Shown in pieces: positions 1 to 6,747 of a DNA stretch of 15,819 nt. Numbering within the stretch: position 1 is the first letter of the stretch; each line of letters starts with the position of its first letter. The notes below the pieces were generated by a model. It searched no databases, was not told the DNA's origin, and saw nothing but the letters and a program-made list of their open reading frames with translations. This stretch comes from an uncultured Spirochaetaceae bacterium (lineage in GTDB: Bacteria; Spirochaetota; Spirochaetia; Treponematales; Treponemataceae), in contig CADBUT010000121.1 of assembly GCA_902797925.1 (NCBI GenBank), positions 1 to 15,819 on the forward strand. Reading direction: 5' to 3'. Made by a program: the position numbers and the translations under genes.

Positions 1-1
1 C

Positions 2-1162
2 GAAAGGGAAGCTTTGAATTGCGGACTTGGAGTTTGTGCTGTTGAAAATTTGTCAAAAGCATTTGAATGCCTTGCTTCTGCGGTGAAAGGCGAAAAACCA
101 TATTCTGAAGCCGGCAGCTCTGATGCTTTTGTACATGAAACAGAGGAAGTTACTTTTGCACCGTTAGATCCAAGCATGGATTTTTCTTCGGTAAAGAATC
201 AGGGAAAGCTTGTGCGCGCCTTGCAGATAGCCGCAGCCGGCGGACATAATCTTATAGCTTATGGTCCGCCCGGCTGTGGGAAAACTTTATCTATTCAGCG
301 CATACCGTCGATTTTGCCGTGTCTTTCACTTGAAGAATCGCGCACCGTTACAAGAATCTACAGCCTTGCAGGACTAATTCCGCCGGGCGGCGAGCCGATA
401 AAAGCGCGTCCTTTCAGAGCTCCGCACCAAAGTGCAACACTCGAAGGCATGGCTGGTGGCGGCAATAATTGCCGGCCGGGCGAAATTTCGCTTGCACATA
501 ACGGCGTGCTTTTTCTTGATGAAGCGGCAGAATTCCGCACAAGCGTGCTTCAAAGTCTGCGTATACCGCTTGAATTAGGCAGCATAACTTTGAGCAGGGC
601 GGGCAGGCACACTGTCTTTCCTGCAAGGTTTCAGCTTTTTATGGCAGCAAACCCATGCCCATGCGGCAATTACGGCTCTGAAAACAGAATCTGCGTTTGC
701 AGCCCGCATGCCGTCGAAACTTATTGGAAGAAGCTTTCAGGTCCTTTGCTGGATAGAATCGATATAAGAGTGCCTCTATTCGATTCATACTCTGAAAATT
801 TTGAAGTAAGCGGAGATTCTCTGCTTGAAGACAAATTCGCATATTACAATAGTGTTTCGTCTGCAAAATTAAGACCTTCCATAGCCCTTGCGGTTCACAT
901 GCAGCGTCGCCGGCAGGGAAAAAATAATGCCTCACTGACTCCCGAAGAGATAAGCACAAAAATTGTTCTTGAAGAAGATGCAGAAAACACGTTTGAAGAA
1001 TTGACGGTCAGTTCTAATTTTTCAGGACGCGCAGAACACAGCATTTTAAAGCTTTCAAGAACGATTGCGGATTTAGAGGGCTGTGAGAAGGTTAACTCGA
1101 ATCATATTATTGAAGCCTATGAATTCAGAAAAAATGAGGGCGGACTTGATATCTGTTTTTAG
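2..1162 (+). CDS. yifB: YifB/ComM-family AAA+ ATPase (Mg-chelatase-like), 5' end cut by window
   Basis: Partial gene: the reading frame is open to base 2, and the TTG at 14 is an internal Leu codon, not a start, because the residues before it (EREAL) continue the family's N-terminal ChlI-like domain. About 386 residues are present of a usual ~500. Walker A GPPGCGKT is at nt 263-286, Walker B VLFLDE at 506-523, and the sensor-1 region AANPCPCG at 644-667, followed by the Cys-rich segment and SGPLLDRID typical of YifB. The C-terminal Mg_chelatase_C helices follow to the TAG at 1160-1162. Family knowledge: ComM of Haemophilus/Vibrio is a hexameric helicase driving branch migration during natural transformation; the role of YifB in other bacteria is less clear. 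A cytoplasmic DNA-processing ATPase is therefore inferred, not a true magnesium chelatase, since no chlorophyll pathway genes are near. No terminator is visible after it. Confidence 0.93.
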   Translation, partial: EREALNCGLGVCAVENLSKAFECLASAVKGEKPYSEAGSSDAFVHETEEVTFAPLDPSMDFSSVKNQGKLVRALQIAAAGGHNLIAYGPPGCGKTLSIQRIPSILPCLSLEESRTVTRIYSLAGLIPPGGEPIKARPFRAPHQSATLEGMAGGGNNCRPGEISLAHNGVLFLDEAAEFRTSVLQSLRIPLELGSITLSRAGRHTVFPARFQLFMAANPCPCGNYGSENRICVCSPHAVETYWKKLSGPLLDRIDIRVPLFDSYSENFEVSGDSLLEDKFAYYNSVSSAKLRPSIALAVHMQRRRQGKNNASLTPEEISTKIVLEEDAENTFEELTVSSNFSGRAEHSILKLSRTIADLEGCEKVNSNHIIEAYEFRKNEGGLDICF

Positions 1163-1259
1163 TTTTTGTGTTAAGTACCTCATAAACGTGATATTAGGTT
1201 CCTCACATTCATATTGCTTTTTCCGCTGAATGAATTAAGCTTTGCACTGTGAGGTTTTT
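1163..1259. other. intergenic region, no clear promoter or terminator
   Basis: These 97 bases separate the YifB-type gene from the serine hydrolase. The best promoter guess is TTGTGT (1166-1171) and GATATT (1190-1195) with an 18-bp spacer, which is weak. No U-tracted hairpin is visible, so read-through from the upstream gene is possible. Confidence 0.35.
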
Positions 1260-2660
1260 ATGAAGAAATATCTTTTGGCTATTTTATTTGCTTTGGCGGC
1301 TTTTTGTTTTGCTGAAAACAAGCCTGGCCTTTCGCCTTCTCAGTGCGGGCAGTTTGATGCTTATCTTAGCGAAATTGTAGAAGCTTATCATATTCCGGGA
1401 ATGGCGTTTTTTGTCACCACGCCGGAAGAGACAATCTTTGAAAAAAACTACGGCCAGTGCACAAGCTTAGACCAGCAGTTTTTCATCGGATCAATGAGCA
1501 AGTCTTACACGGCGCTCTGCATAATGCAGCTTGTAGAAAAAGGGCTGATAAATCTTGATGAAGACATTTCAACTTATTTGCCGGATTACAAATTCCCCAA
1601 AAAGGTTAGCGTGCTTTCGCTTTTGAACCACACAAGCGGTTTTGACACACATGCCAAGCTGTTCAATGCAAAGATTACCGGTTCTTATGGAAGATATGAA
1701 TATGCCAATGTCAATTATGATTTGCTCGGAAAAATTATTGAGGCTGTGAGCGGCAAATCTTATGAAGACTATATTCGGCAGAATGTTTTTAGCCCGCTCG
1801 GCATGGCTGATTCAAAGGCTAAGGCGCAGGCACTTAAAGAAAGCCCGAAATTCTTAAACGGCAACCGGAATTATTTCGGCTTTTTTAAGCAGGGCAAGCC
1901 GTCTTACCCGACAGCAAAATCATGGTTTCACGAGCCGGCAGGTTATATTGCAAGCACACCGCACGATCACGCAAAGTATCTGCGCATGTATCTTAACGGC
2001 GGGCTTTCAGAACAGGGTGAAAGAATCATCAAAAAAGAAACGGTTGATTCCATGTGGTACACGAATGTTCCGTATGATGAAGACAGCACAGCTTTTTATG
2101 GCAAGGGCTGGAACTATACAGAAATGAACGGCCTTAAGCTTGTTTTTCACGGCGGCCAGGTTGAAACTGGAATTACTTACATGTTTATTCTGCCTGAAAA
2201 GCAGCTTGCAGTCTGCTTTATGCTGAATGGAAATGACGAATTTGTAACGAACTCGCTTATGGATAATGCAATTTGGAACAGCCTTGCAATTATAAAAGGT
2301 GAGCCTACAAAAGAGATAAGCCATTCTGCTTATATTGTCCGTCATGCTGTTTACGACGCATTGTATTTGCTGGTGTTTGCCCTTTCACTTTTTATTCTGA
2401 TTAAAGCTATAAAAACAAAAGACGGAACTAAACCGGTTGGCGCTGCTAAAGTAAAAGCTGTTATATTCAATGCAGCTGCCTATATTTTATGGCCGCTGCT
2501 GCTTTTGAGCTTTACAAAGCTTTTTGTTGACACGCCGCTTTGGGTTGTGCGTCAGTTTGTGCCGGATTTGTATTTTGTGATTCTGATAAGCGCGGCTATG
2601 GCTTTGACCGGCGGAATTATCAAAGCGGGAAGGGCGATAACCTTGCGCAAAACGCTTTAG
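1260..2660 (+). CDS. exported serine hydrolase, class C beta-lactamase/CubicO family, with C-terminal membrane helices
   Basis: A 466-residue protein. The start is set at ATG 1260 because GAGG (1251-1254) lies 5 nt upstream and the protein then opens with a clean signal peptide (MKKYLLAILFALAAFCFA, cleavage likely before Glu19); a TTG start at 1242 would bury it. Active-site motifs of the PF00144 fold are present: SxxK as S78-M-S-K81, YxN as Y148-A-N150, and HGG at 297-299 in place of KTG. Such proteins are D-Ala-D-Ala peptidases, esterases or D-amino-acid amidases; substrate cannot be told here. After about residue 360 come three hydrophobic segments (~363-384, ~401-420, ~434-453), so the catalytic domain should sit outside the cytoplasmic membrane and be tethered by its C-terminus. 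The 3' end faces the regulator gene. True antibiotic resistance is unlikely from the motifs alone. Confidence 0.88.
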   Translation: MKKYLLAILFALAAFCFAENKPGLSPSQCGQFDAYLSEIVEAYHIPGMAFFVTTPEETIFEKNYGQCTSLDQQFFIGSMSKSYTALCIMQLVEKGLINLDEDISTYLPDYKFPKKVSVLSLLNHTSGFDTHAKLFNAKITGSYGRYEYANVNYDLLGKIIEAVSGKSYEDYIRQNVFSPLGMADSKAKAQALKESPKFLNGNRNYFGFFKQGKPSYPTAKSWFHEPAGYIASTPHDHAKYLRMYLNGGLSEQGERIIKKETVDSMWYTNVPYDEDSTAFYGKGWNYTEMNGLKLVFHGGQVETGITYMFILPEKQLAVCFMLNGNDEFVTNSLMDNAIWNSLAIIKGEPTKEISHSAYIVRHAVYDALYLLVFALSLFILIKAIKTKDGTKPVGAAKVKAVIFNAAAYILWPLLLLSFTKLFVDTPLWVVRQFVPDLYFVILISAAMALTGGIIKAGRAITLRKTL

Positions 2661-2673
2661 AGAATTAGTACAT

Positions 2674-2739
2674 TGTCATTGCCGTGCGCGACACGGCAAT
2701 CTTGCCCAAAAGATTATCGGGTCAAGCCCGATAATGACA
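2674..2739. repeat. REP/BIME-like palindromic element between convergent genes
   Basis: A 66-bp unit with outer inverted arms TGTCATT (2674-2680) and AATGACA (2733-2739). Inside are two perfect 9-bp hairpins with 5-nt loops: ATTGCCGTG 2678-2686 with CACGGCAAT 2692-2700, and ATTATCGGG 2713-2721 with CCCGATAAT 2727-2735. A short AATCTT/AAGATT pair (2698-2703/2710-2715) lies between them. It fills most of the 91-bp gap between the two converging genes. There is no U-tract, so it is not a standard terminator, though it could stabilise 3' ends or roadblock both transcripts. The layout looks like a dispersed extragenic palindrome. Confidence 0.75.
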
Positions 2740-2751
2740 TTAAACTGAAAG

Positions 2752-3492
2752 CTATTTCTGATAGACAATCTTTGCGTTCGCATAAATCGAAAGAAAGCCG
2801 ATGCGGTCGCCTGTTTCAAGAAGATGATAAAGCTTGTTGAGACGGTTCTGAACAGTGCCAAGAGTCAGTTCGTAGTCTATGGCGATTGCTTCGTATTTTG
2901 TGCCATGCTGAACAAGCTCAAGCCACTTTGCGTCCCGCTCTGTGGTTTCGGCATAATCGGCGAGATTCAGCACCTTGTCTGTGGCGGTCTGCGCCCGCAT
3001 ATACTCATAAAGAATAAAGAAAATGCAGAAAGTAATCAGAATAATCTGAACAATGTCAAAAAGCTGTGCTGCAAAAGCGTTCCATCCGAGACGCAGGCTG
3101 AAAAGCAGCGGAATTATGTAGACAAGGACAAGTGCGAGAATTTTCAGCGTCTTATGCGTCTTAAAAAAGCCTCTGACCCAAAGCAGCAGGGCGGCAAGTT
3201 CCATAAAAATAATTGGAAAAGCCGGGTTAGAGTTTCCTATAGAATTGGAAATTGAAAAGAACAAAAGCGGCGGAACGAACAGCGCAAGCTTTTCCGGGTT
3301 GAACATTACAAAAATAAGAATGACTAGGCTGACTGGGCCGAAAAAAAGCCCGAAAAAACACGAATAATTGTGCAAAGAAAACACGTCATAAAAAGCATGG
3401 CCGGTCAGGTAAAACAGAATCATAACAAAGAAAACGGAAACAATCCTGATAAAAAGCAAAAATGACTTTGAATAAAAGGCTTTTGGTCTCAT
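2752..3492 (-). CDS. membrane protein with C-terminal LuxR-type HTH (putative membrane-bound transcription regulator)
   Basis: A 246-residue protein. The first ~165 residues are strongly hydrophobic with about six membrane segments (~10-30, 44-64, 68-86, 92-108, 116-133, 145-163). Residues ~175-240 match a LuxR/GerE-type helix-turn-helix: a region like TERDAKWLELVQHGTKYEAIA, then an LTLGTVQNRLNKLYHLL recognition helix and DRIGFLSIY. No sensor or response-receiver domain is visible, so signal would have to come through the membrane part. It is divergent from the alcohol dehydrogenase, sharing a 94-bp gap, which suggests it may control that gene and itself (inference). The start is ATG at 3490-3492; there is no Shine-Dalgarno, but TATAAT lies 6 nt upstream, so the mRNA is probably leaderless. 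The family of multi-helix N-terminus plus LuxR HTH is known as a type but mostly uncharacterised. Confidence 0.8.
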   Translation of the reverse strand: MRPKAFYSKSFLLFIRIVSVFFVMILFYLTGHAFYDVFSLHNYSCFFGLFFGPVSLVILIFVMFNPEKLALFVPPLLFFSISNSIGNSNPAFPIIFMELAALLLWVRGFFKTHKTLKILALVLVYIIPLLFSLRLGWNAFAAQLFDIVQIILITFCIFFILYEYMRAQTATDKVLNLADYAETTERDAKWLELVQHGTKYEAIAIDYELTLGTVQNRLNKLYHLLETGDRIGFLSIYANAKIVYQK

Positions 3493-3498
3493 AATTCA

Positions 3499-3504
3499 AT
3501 TATA
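3499..3504 (-). promoter_or_regulatory. -10 box of the membrane regulator; leaderless start predicted
   Basis: Read on the minus strand, a perfect TATAAT (3504 to 3499) is followed by TGAATT and then the ATG at 3492. Transcription should therefore begin at or next to the start codon. No good -35 hexamer is seen at 16-18 bp. Confidence 0.6.
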
Positions 3505-3543
3505 TAATAAAAATGAGTTTTCGCCTATTTTTGTAAAAAGGCT

Positions 3544-3549
3544 TATAAT
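3544..3549 (+). promoter_or_regulatory. -10 box of the iron-type alcohol dehydrogenase
   Basis: A perfect TATAAT lies 37 nt before the chosen ATG (3587), predicting a leader of about 30 nt that carries the GGAGG. The -35 match is poor (TTCGCC at 3520-3525, 18-bp spacer), consistent with activator dependence or simply a weak promoter. Confidence 0.55.
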
Positions 3550-3586
3550 GGATTCATTCACATGAATAAGCAAAATGGAGGAAGGT

Positions 3587-4765
3587 ATGTTTGATTTTTC
3601 GTATTATACACCGACAAAGGTTTTGTTTGGAAAGAACACAGAAGACAAGGTTGCCGAACTTATCAAAGAGTTTGGCGGTAAAAAGGTGCTGATTCATTAC
3701 GGCGGCGGCAGCGTTATCCGTTCCGGGCTGATGCAGAAAGTAACAGACTGTCTCGACAAAGCCGGAATTCCTTATGTTAAGCTTGGCGGTGCAGTTCCAA
3801 ATCCTCACCTTAGTCTTGTTTATGAAGGAATTGAACTTTGCAAAAAAGAAAGTGTCGATTTTCTGCTTGCTGTTGGCGGCGGCAGTGCTATTGATTCTGC
3901 AAAGGCAATCGGCTACGGCGTAATGAACGCCGGTGATGTCTGGGATTTATATGACTATAAAAAGCAGGCAAAAGCCTGTCTGCCGCTCGGTGTAATTCTT
4001 ACTCTTGCGGCTACCGGAAGCGAAATGAGCGATTCTTCTGTAATTACAAAAGAGGAGGGCTGCATTAAGCGCGGTTATTCAAGTAACTTATGCCGCCCGC
4101 GTTTTGCGATTATGAACCCTGAACTCACAATGACACTGCCTGATTACCAGACCGCCTGCGGCTGCACCGACATTATGATGCACACAATGGAGCGCTATTT
4201 TACTAACGGCGGAAACATGGAACTTACAGATTCTATTGCAGAAGCTCTTTTGCGGACCGTAAAGGAAAACGCGAAAATTCTTGTGAAAGACCCAAAAAAT
4301 TATGACGCACGTGCTGAGATTATGTGGGCAGGAAGTCTTTCCCATAACGGGCTGACCGGCTGCGGAAACGACGGCGGCGACTGGATGACACACAAGCTTG
4401 AACATGAGCTTGGCGGACTTTATGATGTTGCGCATGGTGCAGGTCTTGCCGCAGTCTGGGGAAGTTGGGCACGCTATGTCTATAAGAACTGTCTGCCGCG
4501 CTTTAAGCGCTATGCGGTCAATGTCATGGGTGTTCAGGCTTCAGGCACTGATGAAGAAATTGCCGTTAAGGGAATTGAAGCAACAGAGGCTTTCTTCCGT
4601 GAGATTAAGATGCCGACAAATTTGCGGGAACTTGGTGTTAACGCAAGTGACGGAGACTTAAAGCTGATGGCACACAAATGTGCTGTCGGTGTAAACGGCG
4701 CAAAAGGTTCTGCAAAGCTGCTCCGCGAAGAAGATATGCTTGAAATCTACAGAATGAGCCGGTAA
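3587..4765 (+). CDS. iron-containing (group III) alcohol dehydrogenase, BdhA/YqhD-like
   Basis: A 392-residue cytoplasmic NAD(P)H-dependent enzyme that interconverts aldehydes and alcohols, usually as an electron sink in fermentation. ATG 3587 is chosen over the in-frame ATG 3575 because GGAGG (3577-3581) sits 5 nt upstream of it and the protein then opens with the family's MFDFSYYTPTKVLFGK. Nucleotide-binding glycine motifs are YGGGS (~38-42) and GGGSAIDSAKAI (~97-108). The four metal ligands can be placed by YqhD spacing: D195, H199, H269 and H283, the last two in HKLEHELGG and YDVAHGAGL. Length is normal for the family. It is divergent from the membrane LuxR-type regulator and is followed by a likely terminator at 4793-4819, so it appears monocistronic. 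Substrate (butyraldehyde, methylglyoxal or other short aldehydes) cannot be decided; confidence in the family is high. Confidence 0.95.
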   Translation: MFDFSYYTPTKVLFGKNTEDKVAELIKEFGGKKVLIHYGGGSVIRSGLMQKVTDCLDKAGIPYVKLGGAVPNPHLSLVYEGIELCKKESVDFLLAVGGGSAIDSAKAIGYGVMNAGDVWDLYDYKKQAKACLPLGVILTLAATGSEMSDSSVITKEEGCIKRGYSSNLCRPRFAIMNPELTMTLPDYQTACGCTDIMMHTMERYFTNGGNMELTDSIAEALLRTVKENAKILVKDPKNYDARAEIMWAGSLSHNGLTGCGNDGGDWMTHKLEHELGGLYDVAHGAGLAAVWGSWARYVYKNCLPRFKRYAVNVMGVQASGTDEEIAVKGIEATEAFFREIKMPTNLRELGVNASDGDLKLMAHKCAVGVNGAKGSAKLLREEDMLEIYRMSR

Positions 4766-4792
4766 GCCGTTCTGCCGGTTTTGTTCCGCTGA

Positions 4793-4819
4793 ATGCTACG
4801 ATAAGTAGCATGAATTTTT
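4793..4819 (+). terminator. candidate intrinsic terminator after the alcohol dehydrogenase
   Basis: A 7-bp perfect stem ATGCTAC (4793-4799) and GTAGCAT (4805-4811) with a GATAA loop is followed after three bases by T5 (4815-4819). It is short and only moderately GC-rich, so efficiency may be partial. Confidence 0.55.
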
Positions 4820-4840
4820 GCTTTTGTAATGCAAAGTTTC

Positions 4841-4849
4841 TGTTATAAT
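4841..4849 (+). promoter_or_regulatory. extended -10 promoter of the XRE-CPBP operon
   Basis: TGT followed by TATAAT (4844-4849) is an extended -10 element; the -35 region is weak. It predicts a start near 4856 and a leader of about 115 nt before the ATG at 4972. Confidence 0.6.
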
Positions 4850-4874
4850 TGAAAGCGCGGCTTTATGATTCGGA

Positions 4875-4948
4875 TCAGCTGTTGCGAAGTCATGCTGAAT
4901 TTGTCAGCCTTCGGCGGCTTTCAGCTCAGCATCTGCTGTGACAGCTGA
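4875..4948 (+). promoter_or_regulatory. nested inverted repeats in the 5' leader of the XRE gene
   Basis: Outer arms TCAGCTGT (4875-4882) and ACAGCTGA (4941-4948) enclose ATGCTGA (4892-4898) with TCAGCAT (4926-4932), and these enclose AGCC (4906-4909) with GGCT (4916-4919). An alternative inner pairing is GCTGAA (4894-4899) with TTCAGC (4920-4925). The leader RNA would fold into one long interrupted stem ending 14 nt before the GGAG. It may be a dispersed palindromic repeat of the GTCATGCTGAA type lodged in the leader, or a cis-regulatory structure. Confidence 0.55.
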
Positions 4949-4971
4949 ATCTAATCTTGAATGGAGTTGTT

Positions 4972-5862
4972 ATGAACTTTGCAGAAAAACTTAAGGAACT
5001 TAGAAAGCAGAAAGGCATTTCGCAGGAACAGCTTGCAGAAAAGATTCATGTAAGCCGCCAGGCTATTACAAAGTGGGAAAGCGGAGTCGGGATTCCGGAT
5101 ATTGAAAACCTTATCGCGATTTCTTCGCTGTTCAACGAATCTCTCGATTCGCTTTTGAGCGAAGAGAAAAGCCTTATTTCAAAGCGCGAATTCCTCTATG
5201 AAAGCCGCACCGAATATGACCTCGACAGCCCGAAAAAGATTGACTTGAGGTTCGGCGTTGCTCACGAAGTGATAATCGAAAAGACCAAAGACGAAAAGAT
5301 TCAGGTTGTGGCCGCTTCAAACAAGCTTCCGTATCTTGCGCAGCAGGTCAAGGTGAAAATCGAAGAAAGCAAGCGGCGCATGGATGTGCTTGTAAAACAT
5401 TCTTCAGATTTGTCTGACATTGCCGCGGGTGAGAACCTCTTTATACTTGTGCGCATTCCAGAAAAGTTTGTGGCAGACATTGAAGTTAATTCAGAGCTTG
5501 AAAACATGAAAATCCGTGACATTACATTTGATGCCGTTGAATTCGACGGAAAGGCAAAAAATGTGTATGTTTCAAATGCGTCAGGGCATGTTGAGCTGAA
5601 CACGAACTCAAATCTCTGCATTGAGCTTAACGGCGCAAAAGGAAAGATTGACCTGAATCAGTTTCACGCAGTCTCAAAGCTTGAAATTAAAGGCAGCCGG
5701 AGCTTTTACCTTAAAAATGCCGGCCGCTTCACGCATTTCGTAGATTCAGACTCAAAGATTATTTGCGGAAAACGCGAAACAGAAGACCCTTCTGAGCCGG
5801 TCGATTTGATAATCGAGCTCAACGGCTGGAAAGCAGAAGCTCAGATTTTTCAGGCAGAGTAG
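4972..5862 (+). CDS. XRE-family HTH regulator with C-terminal DUF4097-like beta-rich domain
   Basis: A 296-residue protein. ATG 4972 is chosen because GGAG (4963-4966) lies 5 nt upstream and FAEKLKELRKQKG is the usual start of these regulators; an in-frame TTG at 4957 would overlap the ribosome site. Residues ~2-60 form the Cro/C1-type HTH (ISQEQLAEKIHVSRQAITKWE, then SLDSLLSEE). The remaining ~200 residues show alternating hydrophobic/polar strands with repeated asparagine- and serine-rich turns, resembling DUF4097/adhesin-like beta-helix domains (as in YvlB or LiaX), inferred from pattern only. There is no signal peptide or membrane segment, so the whole protein should be cytoplasmic. It is co-transcribed with the CPBP protease 10 nt downstream. 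It may regulate its own operon. HTH assignment is firm, the C-terminal domain is tentative. Confidence 0.85.
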   Translation: MNFAEKLKELRKQKGISQEQLAEKIHVSRQAITKWESGVGIPDIENLIAISSLFNESLDSLLSEEKSLISKREFLYESRTEYDLDSPKKIDLRFGVAHEVIIEKTKDEKIQVVAASNKLPYLAQQVKVKIEESKRRMDVLVKHSSDLSDIAAGENLFILVRIPEKFVADIEVNSELENMKIRDITFDAVEFDGKAKNVYVSNASGHVELNTNSNLCIELNGAKGKIDLNQFHAVSKLEIKGSRSFYLKNAGRFTHFVDSDSKIICGKRETEDPSEPVDLIIELNGWKAEAQIFQAE

Positions 5863-5872
5863 GGGGCAGCGC

Positions 5873-6688
5873 ATGTACATATACAGACCGAAGCGGTTTT
5901 ATGTTACAGCCTTTGCATTCACATGGGCTTTCTGGCTTTTGGGCATTTTTTGCAATAATGAAATGCTCCGTGTAACCGGGATGATTCTCGGGCTTATAAG
6001 CCCGGCAACTGTTGCGGTAATCACTGTTTTTGCTTCAAAGAGCGATGCCTTGAAGAAAGACTTTAAGCGCAAGATTTTCAATTTCTGGAAGTTAAAGCCG
6101 CTGTGCATTTTTGCAGCAGTTTTAGCCTTTTCTGCGATTGTAGCAAGCTCAATCCTGCTTTCCACGCTTTTTGGGCAGCCGCTTGAACAGTTTTCGCTTA
6201 CAAAAGATTTTTCGTTTTCCGGCATCGGCGTCTGCTCGGCTTTTGTTTCGATTCTGCTTGCTTCTGTGCTTGAAGAAGTGGGCTGGCGCGGCTACGGCGA
6301 AGACTCAATCGCGCAATATTGCTCGTGGTTCACAGAGTCAATCATTTTCGGCTTTGTCTGGGCGTTGTGGCATTTTCCGCTGTTCTTCATTCCGGGCACA
6401 TATCATTTTGAGATACGGCAGATGAACGTGCTCTATATGATCAACTTTTTCGTGTCGGTCTTGCCGTTTGGGTTTATCACAACTTGGGTTTACGTGAAGA
6501 ACGGCAGAAGCATGCTTTCAAGCATAATCTTTCACCTTTTCGTAAATTTCATGCAGGAAAAGATTGCGATGACGCAGACAACAAAATGCGTTGAAACGCT
6601 GGTGGTTTTTGTTGCTGCTGCAATCATCGTGCTGACAAACCGCGACATGTTCTTTGAAAAGCGCCACATCGGGCATATTCTGGAATAG
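5873..6688 (+). CDS. CPBP-family intramembrane glutamic protease (Abi/Rce1-like)
   Basis: A 271-residue polytopic membrane protein of typical family length with about seven or eight hydrophobic segments. The catalytic motifs are visible: E134-E135-xx-W138-R139-G (EEVGWRG), the second-motif histidine H167 in ALWHFPLFF, and H221-xxx-N225 in FHLFVNF. In Rce1 these residues hold the water for cleavage after prenylated cysteine; bacterial members are linked to bacteriocin self-immunity, protein secretion or peptide maturation, with substrates mostly unknown. AGGGGG (5861-5866), overlapping the stop codon of the XRE gene, lies 6 nt before the ATG, so the two genes are an operon with probable translational coupling. 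No bacteriocin-like small ORF was seen next to it, so an immunity role is unsupported. Confidence 0.9.
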   Translation: MYIYRPKRFYVTAFAFTWAFWLLGIFCNNEMLRVTGMILGLISPATVAVITVFASKSDALKKDFKRKIFNFWKLKPLCIFAAVLAFSAIVASSILLSTLFGQPLEQFSLTKDFSFSGIGVCSAFVSILLASVLEEVGWRGYGEDSIAQYCSWFTESIIFGFVWALWHFPLFFIPGTYHFEIRQMNVLYMINFFVSVLPFGFITTWVYVKNGRSMLSSIIFHLFVNFMQEKIAMTQTTKCVETLVVFVAAAIIVLTNRDMFFEKRHIGHILE

Positions 6689-6692
6689 TTTC

Positions 6693-6721
6693 TTGACAAG
6701 TTTACTTGGCAGTGCTATAAA
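6693..6721 (+). promoter_or_regulatory. near-consensus extended -10 sigma70-type promoter of the Fe-S membrane protein gene
   Basis: TTGACA (6693-6698), an exact 17-bp spacer and TATAAA (6716-6721), with TGC directly before the -10. This is the strongest promoter in the window. It begins 5 nt after the CPBP stop codon and predicts a start near 6728 and a ~58-nt leader. Such strength usually requires repression, and the repeats at 6699 and 6735 are candidate operator sites. Confidence 0.85.
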
Positions 6722-6747
6722 ATAATAGCTGCACAGTTTACTTGGCA
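6699..6747 (+). repeat. 13-bp perfect direct repeat flanking the promoter core (candidate operators)
   Basis: AGTTTACTTGGCA occurs at 6699-6711, inside the spacer between -35 and -10, and again at 6735-6747, about 7 nt past the predicted start; the copies are 36 bp apart. The first copy is part of a dyad CAAGT-TT-ACTTG (6697-6708). Placement suggests that a bound protein would block polymerase at both sites. No regulator gene is adjacent, so the binder is unknown; MarR-like dimers bind similar short dyads. Confidence 0.7.

Noticed and set aside
14..16. TTG as start of the YifB-type protein
   Set aside because: The frame is open further upstream and the family's N-terminal domain should precede it; the gene is cut by the window edge.
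2824..3255. 143-codon open frame on the plus strand
   Set aside because: It is antisense to the membrane regulator, has no ribosome site, and the regulator frame shows clear membrane helices and an HTH.
4760..4783. GCCGG-rich stretch after the alcohol dehydrogenase as terminator
   Set aside because: The CCGG copies give only a 4-bp stem with a long loop; the hairpin at 4793-4819 is a better candidate.
5873..6688. CPBP protease as immunity gene of a bacteriocin locus
   Set aside because: No small double-glycine precursor, ABC exporter or processing enzyme is nearby; the partner is an XRE regulator only.
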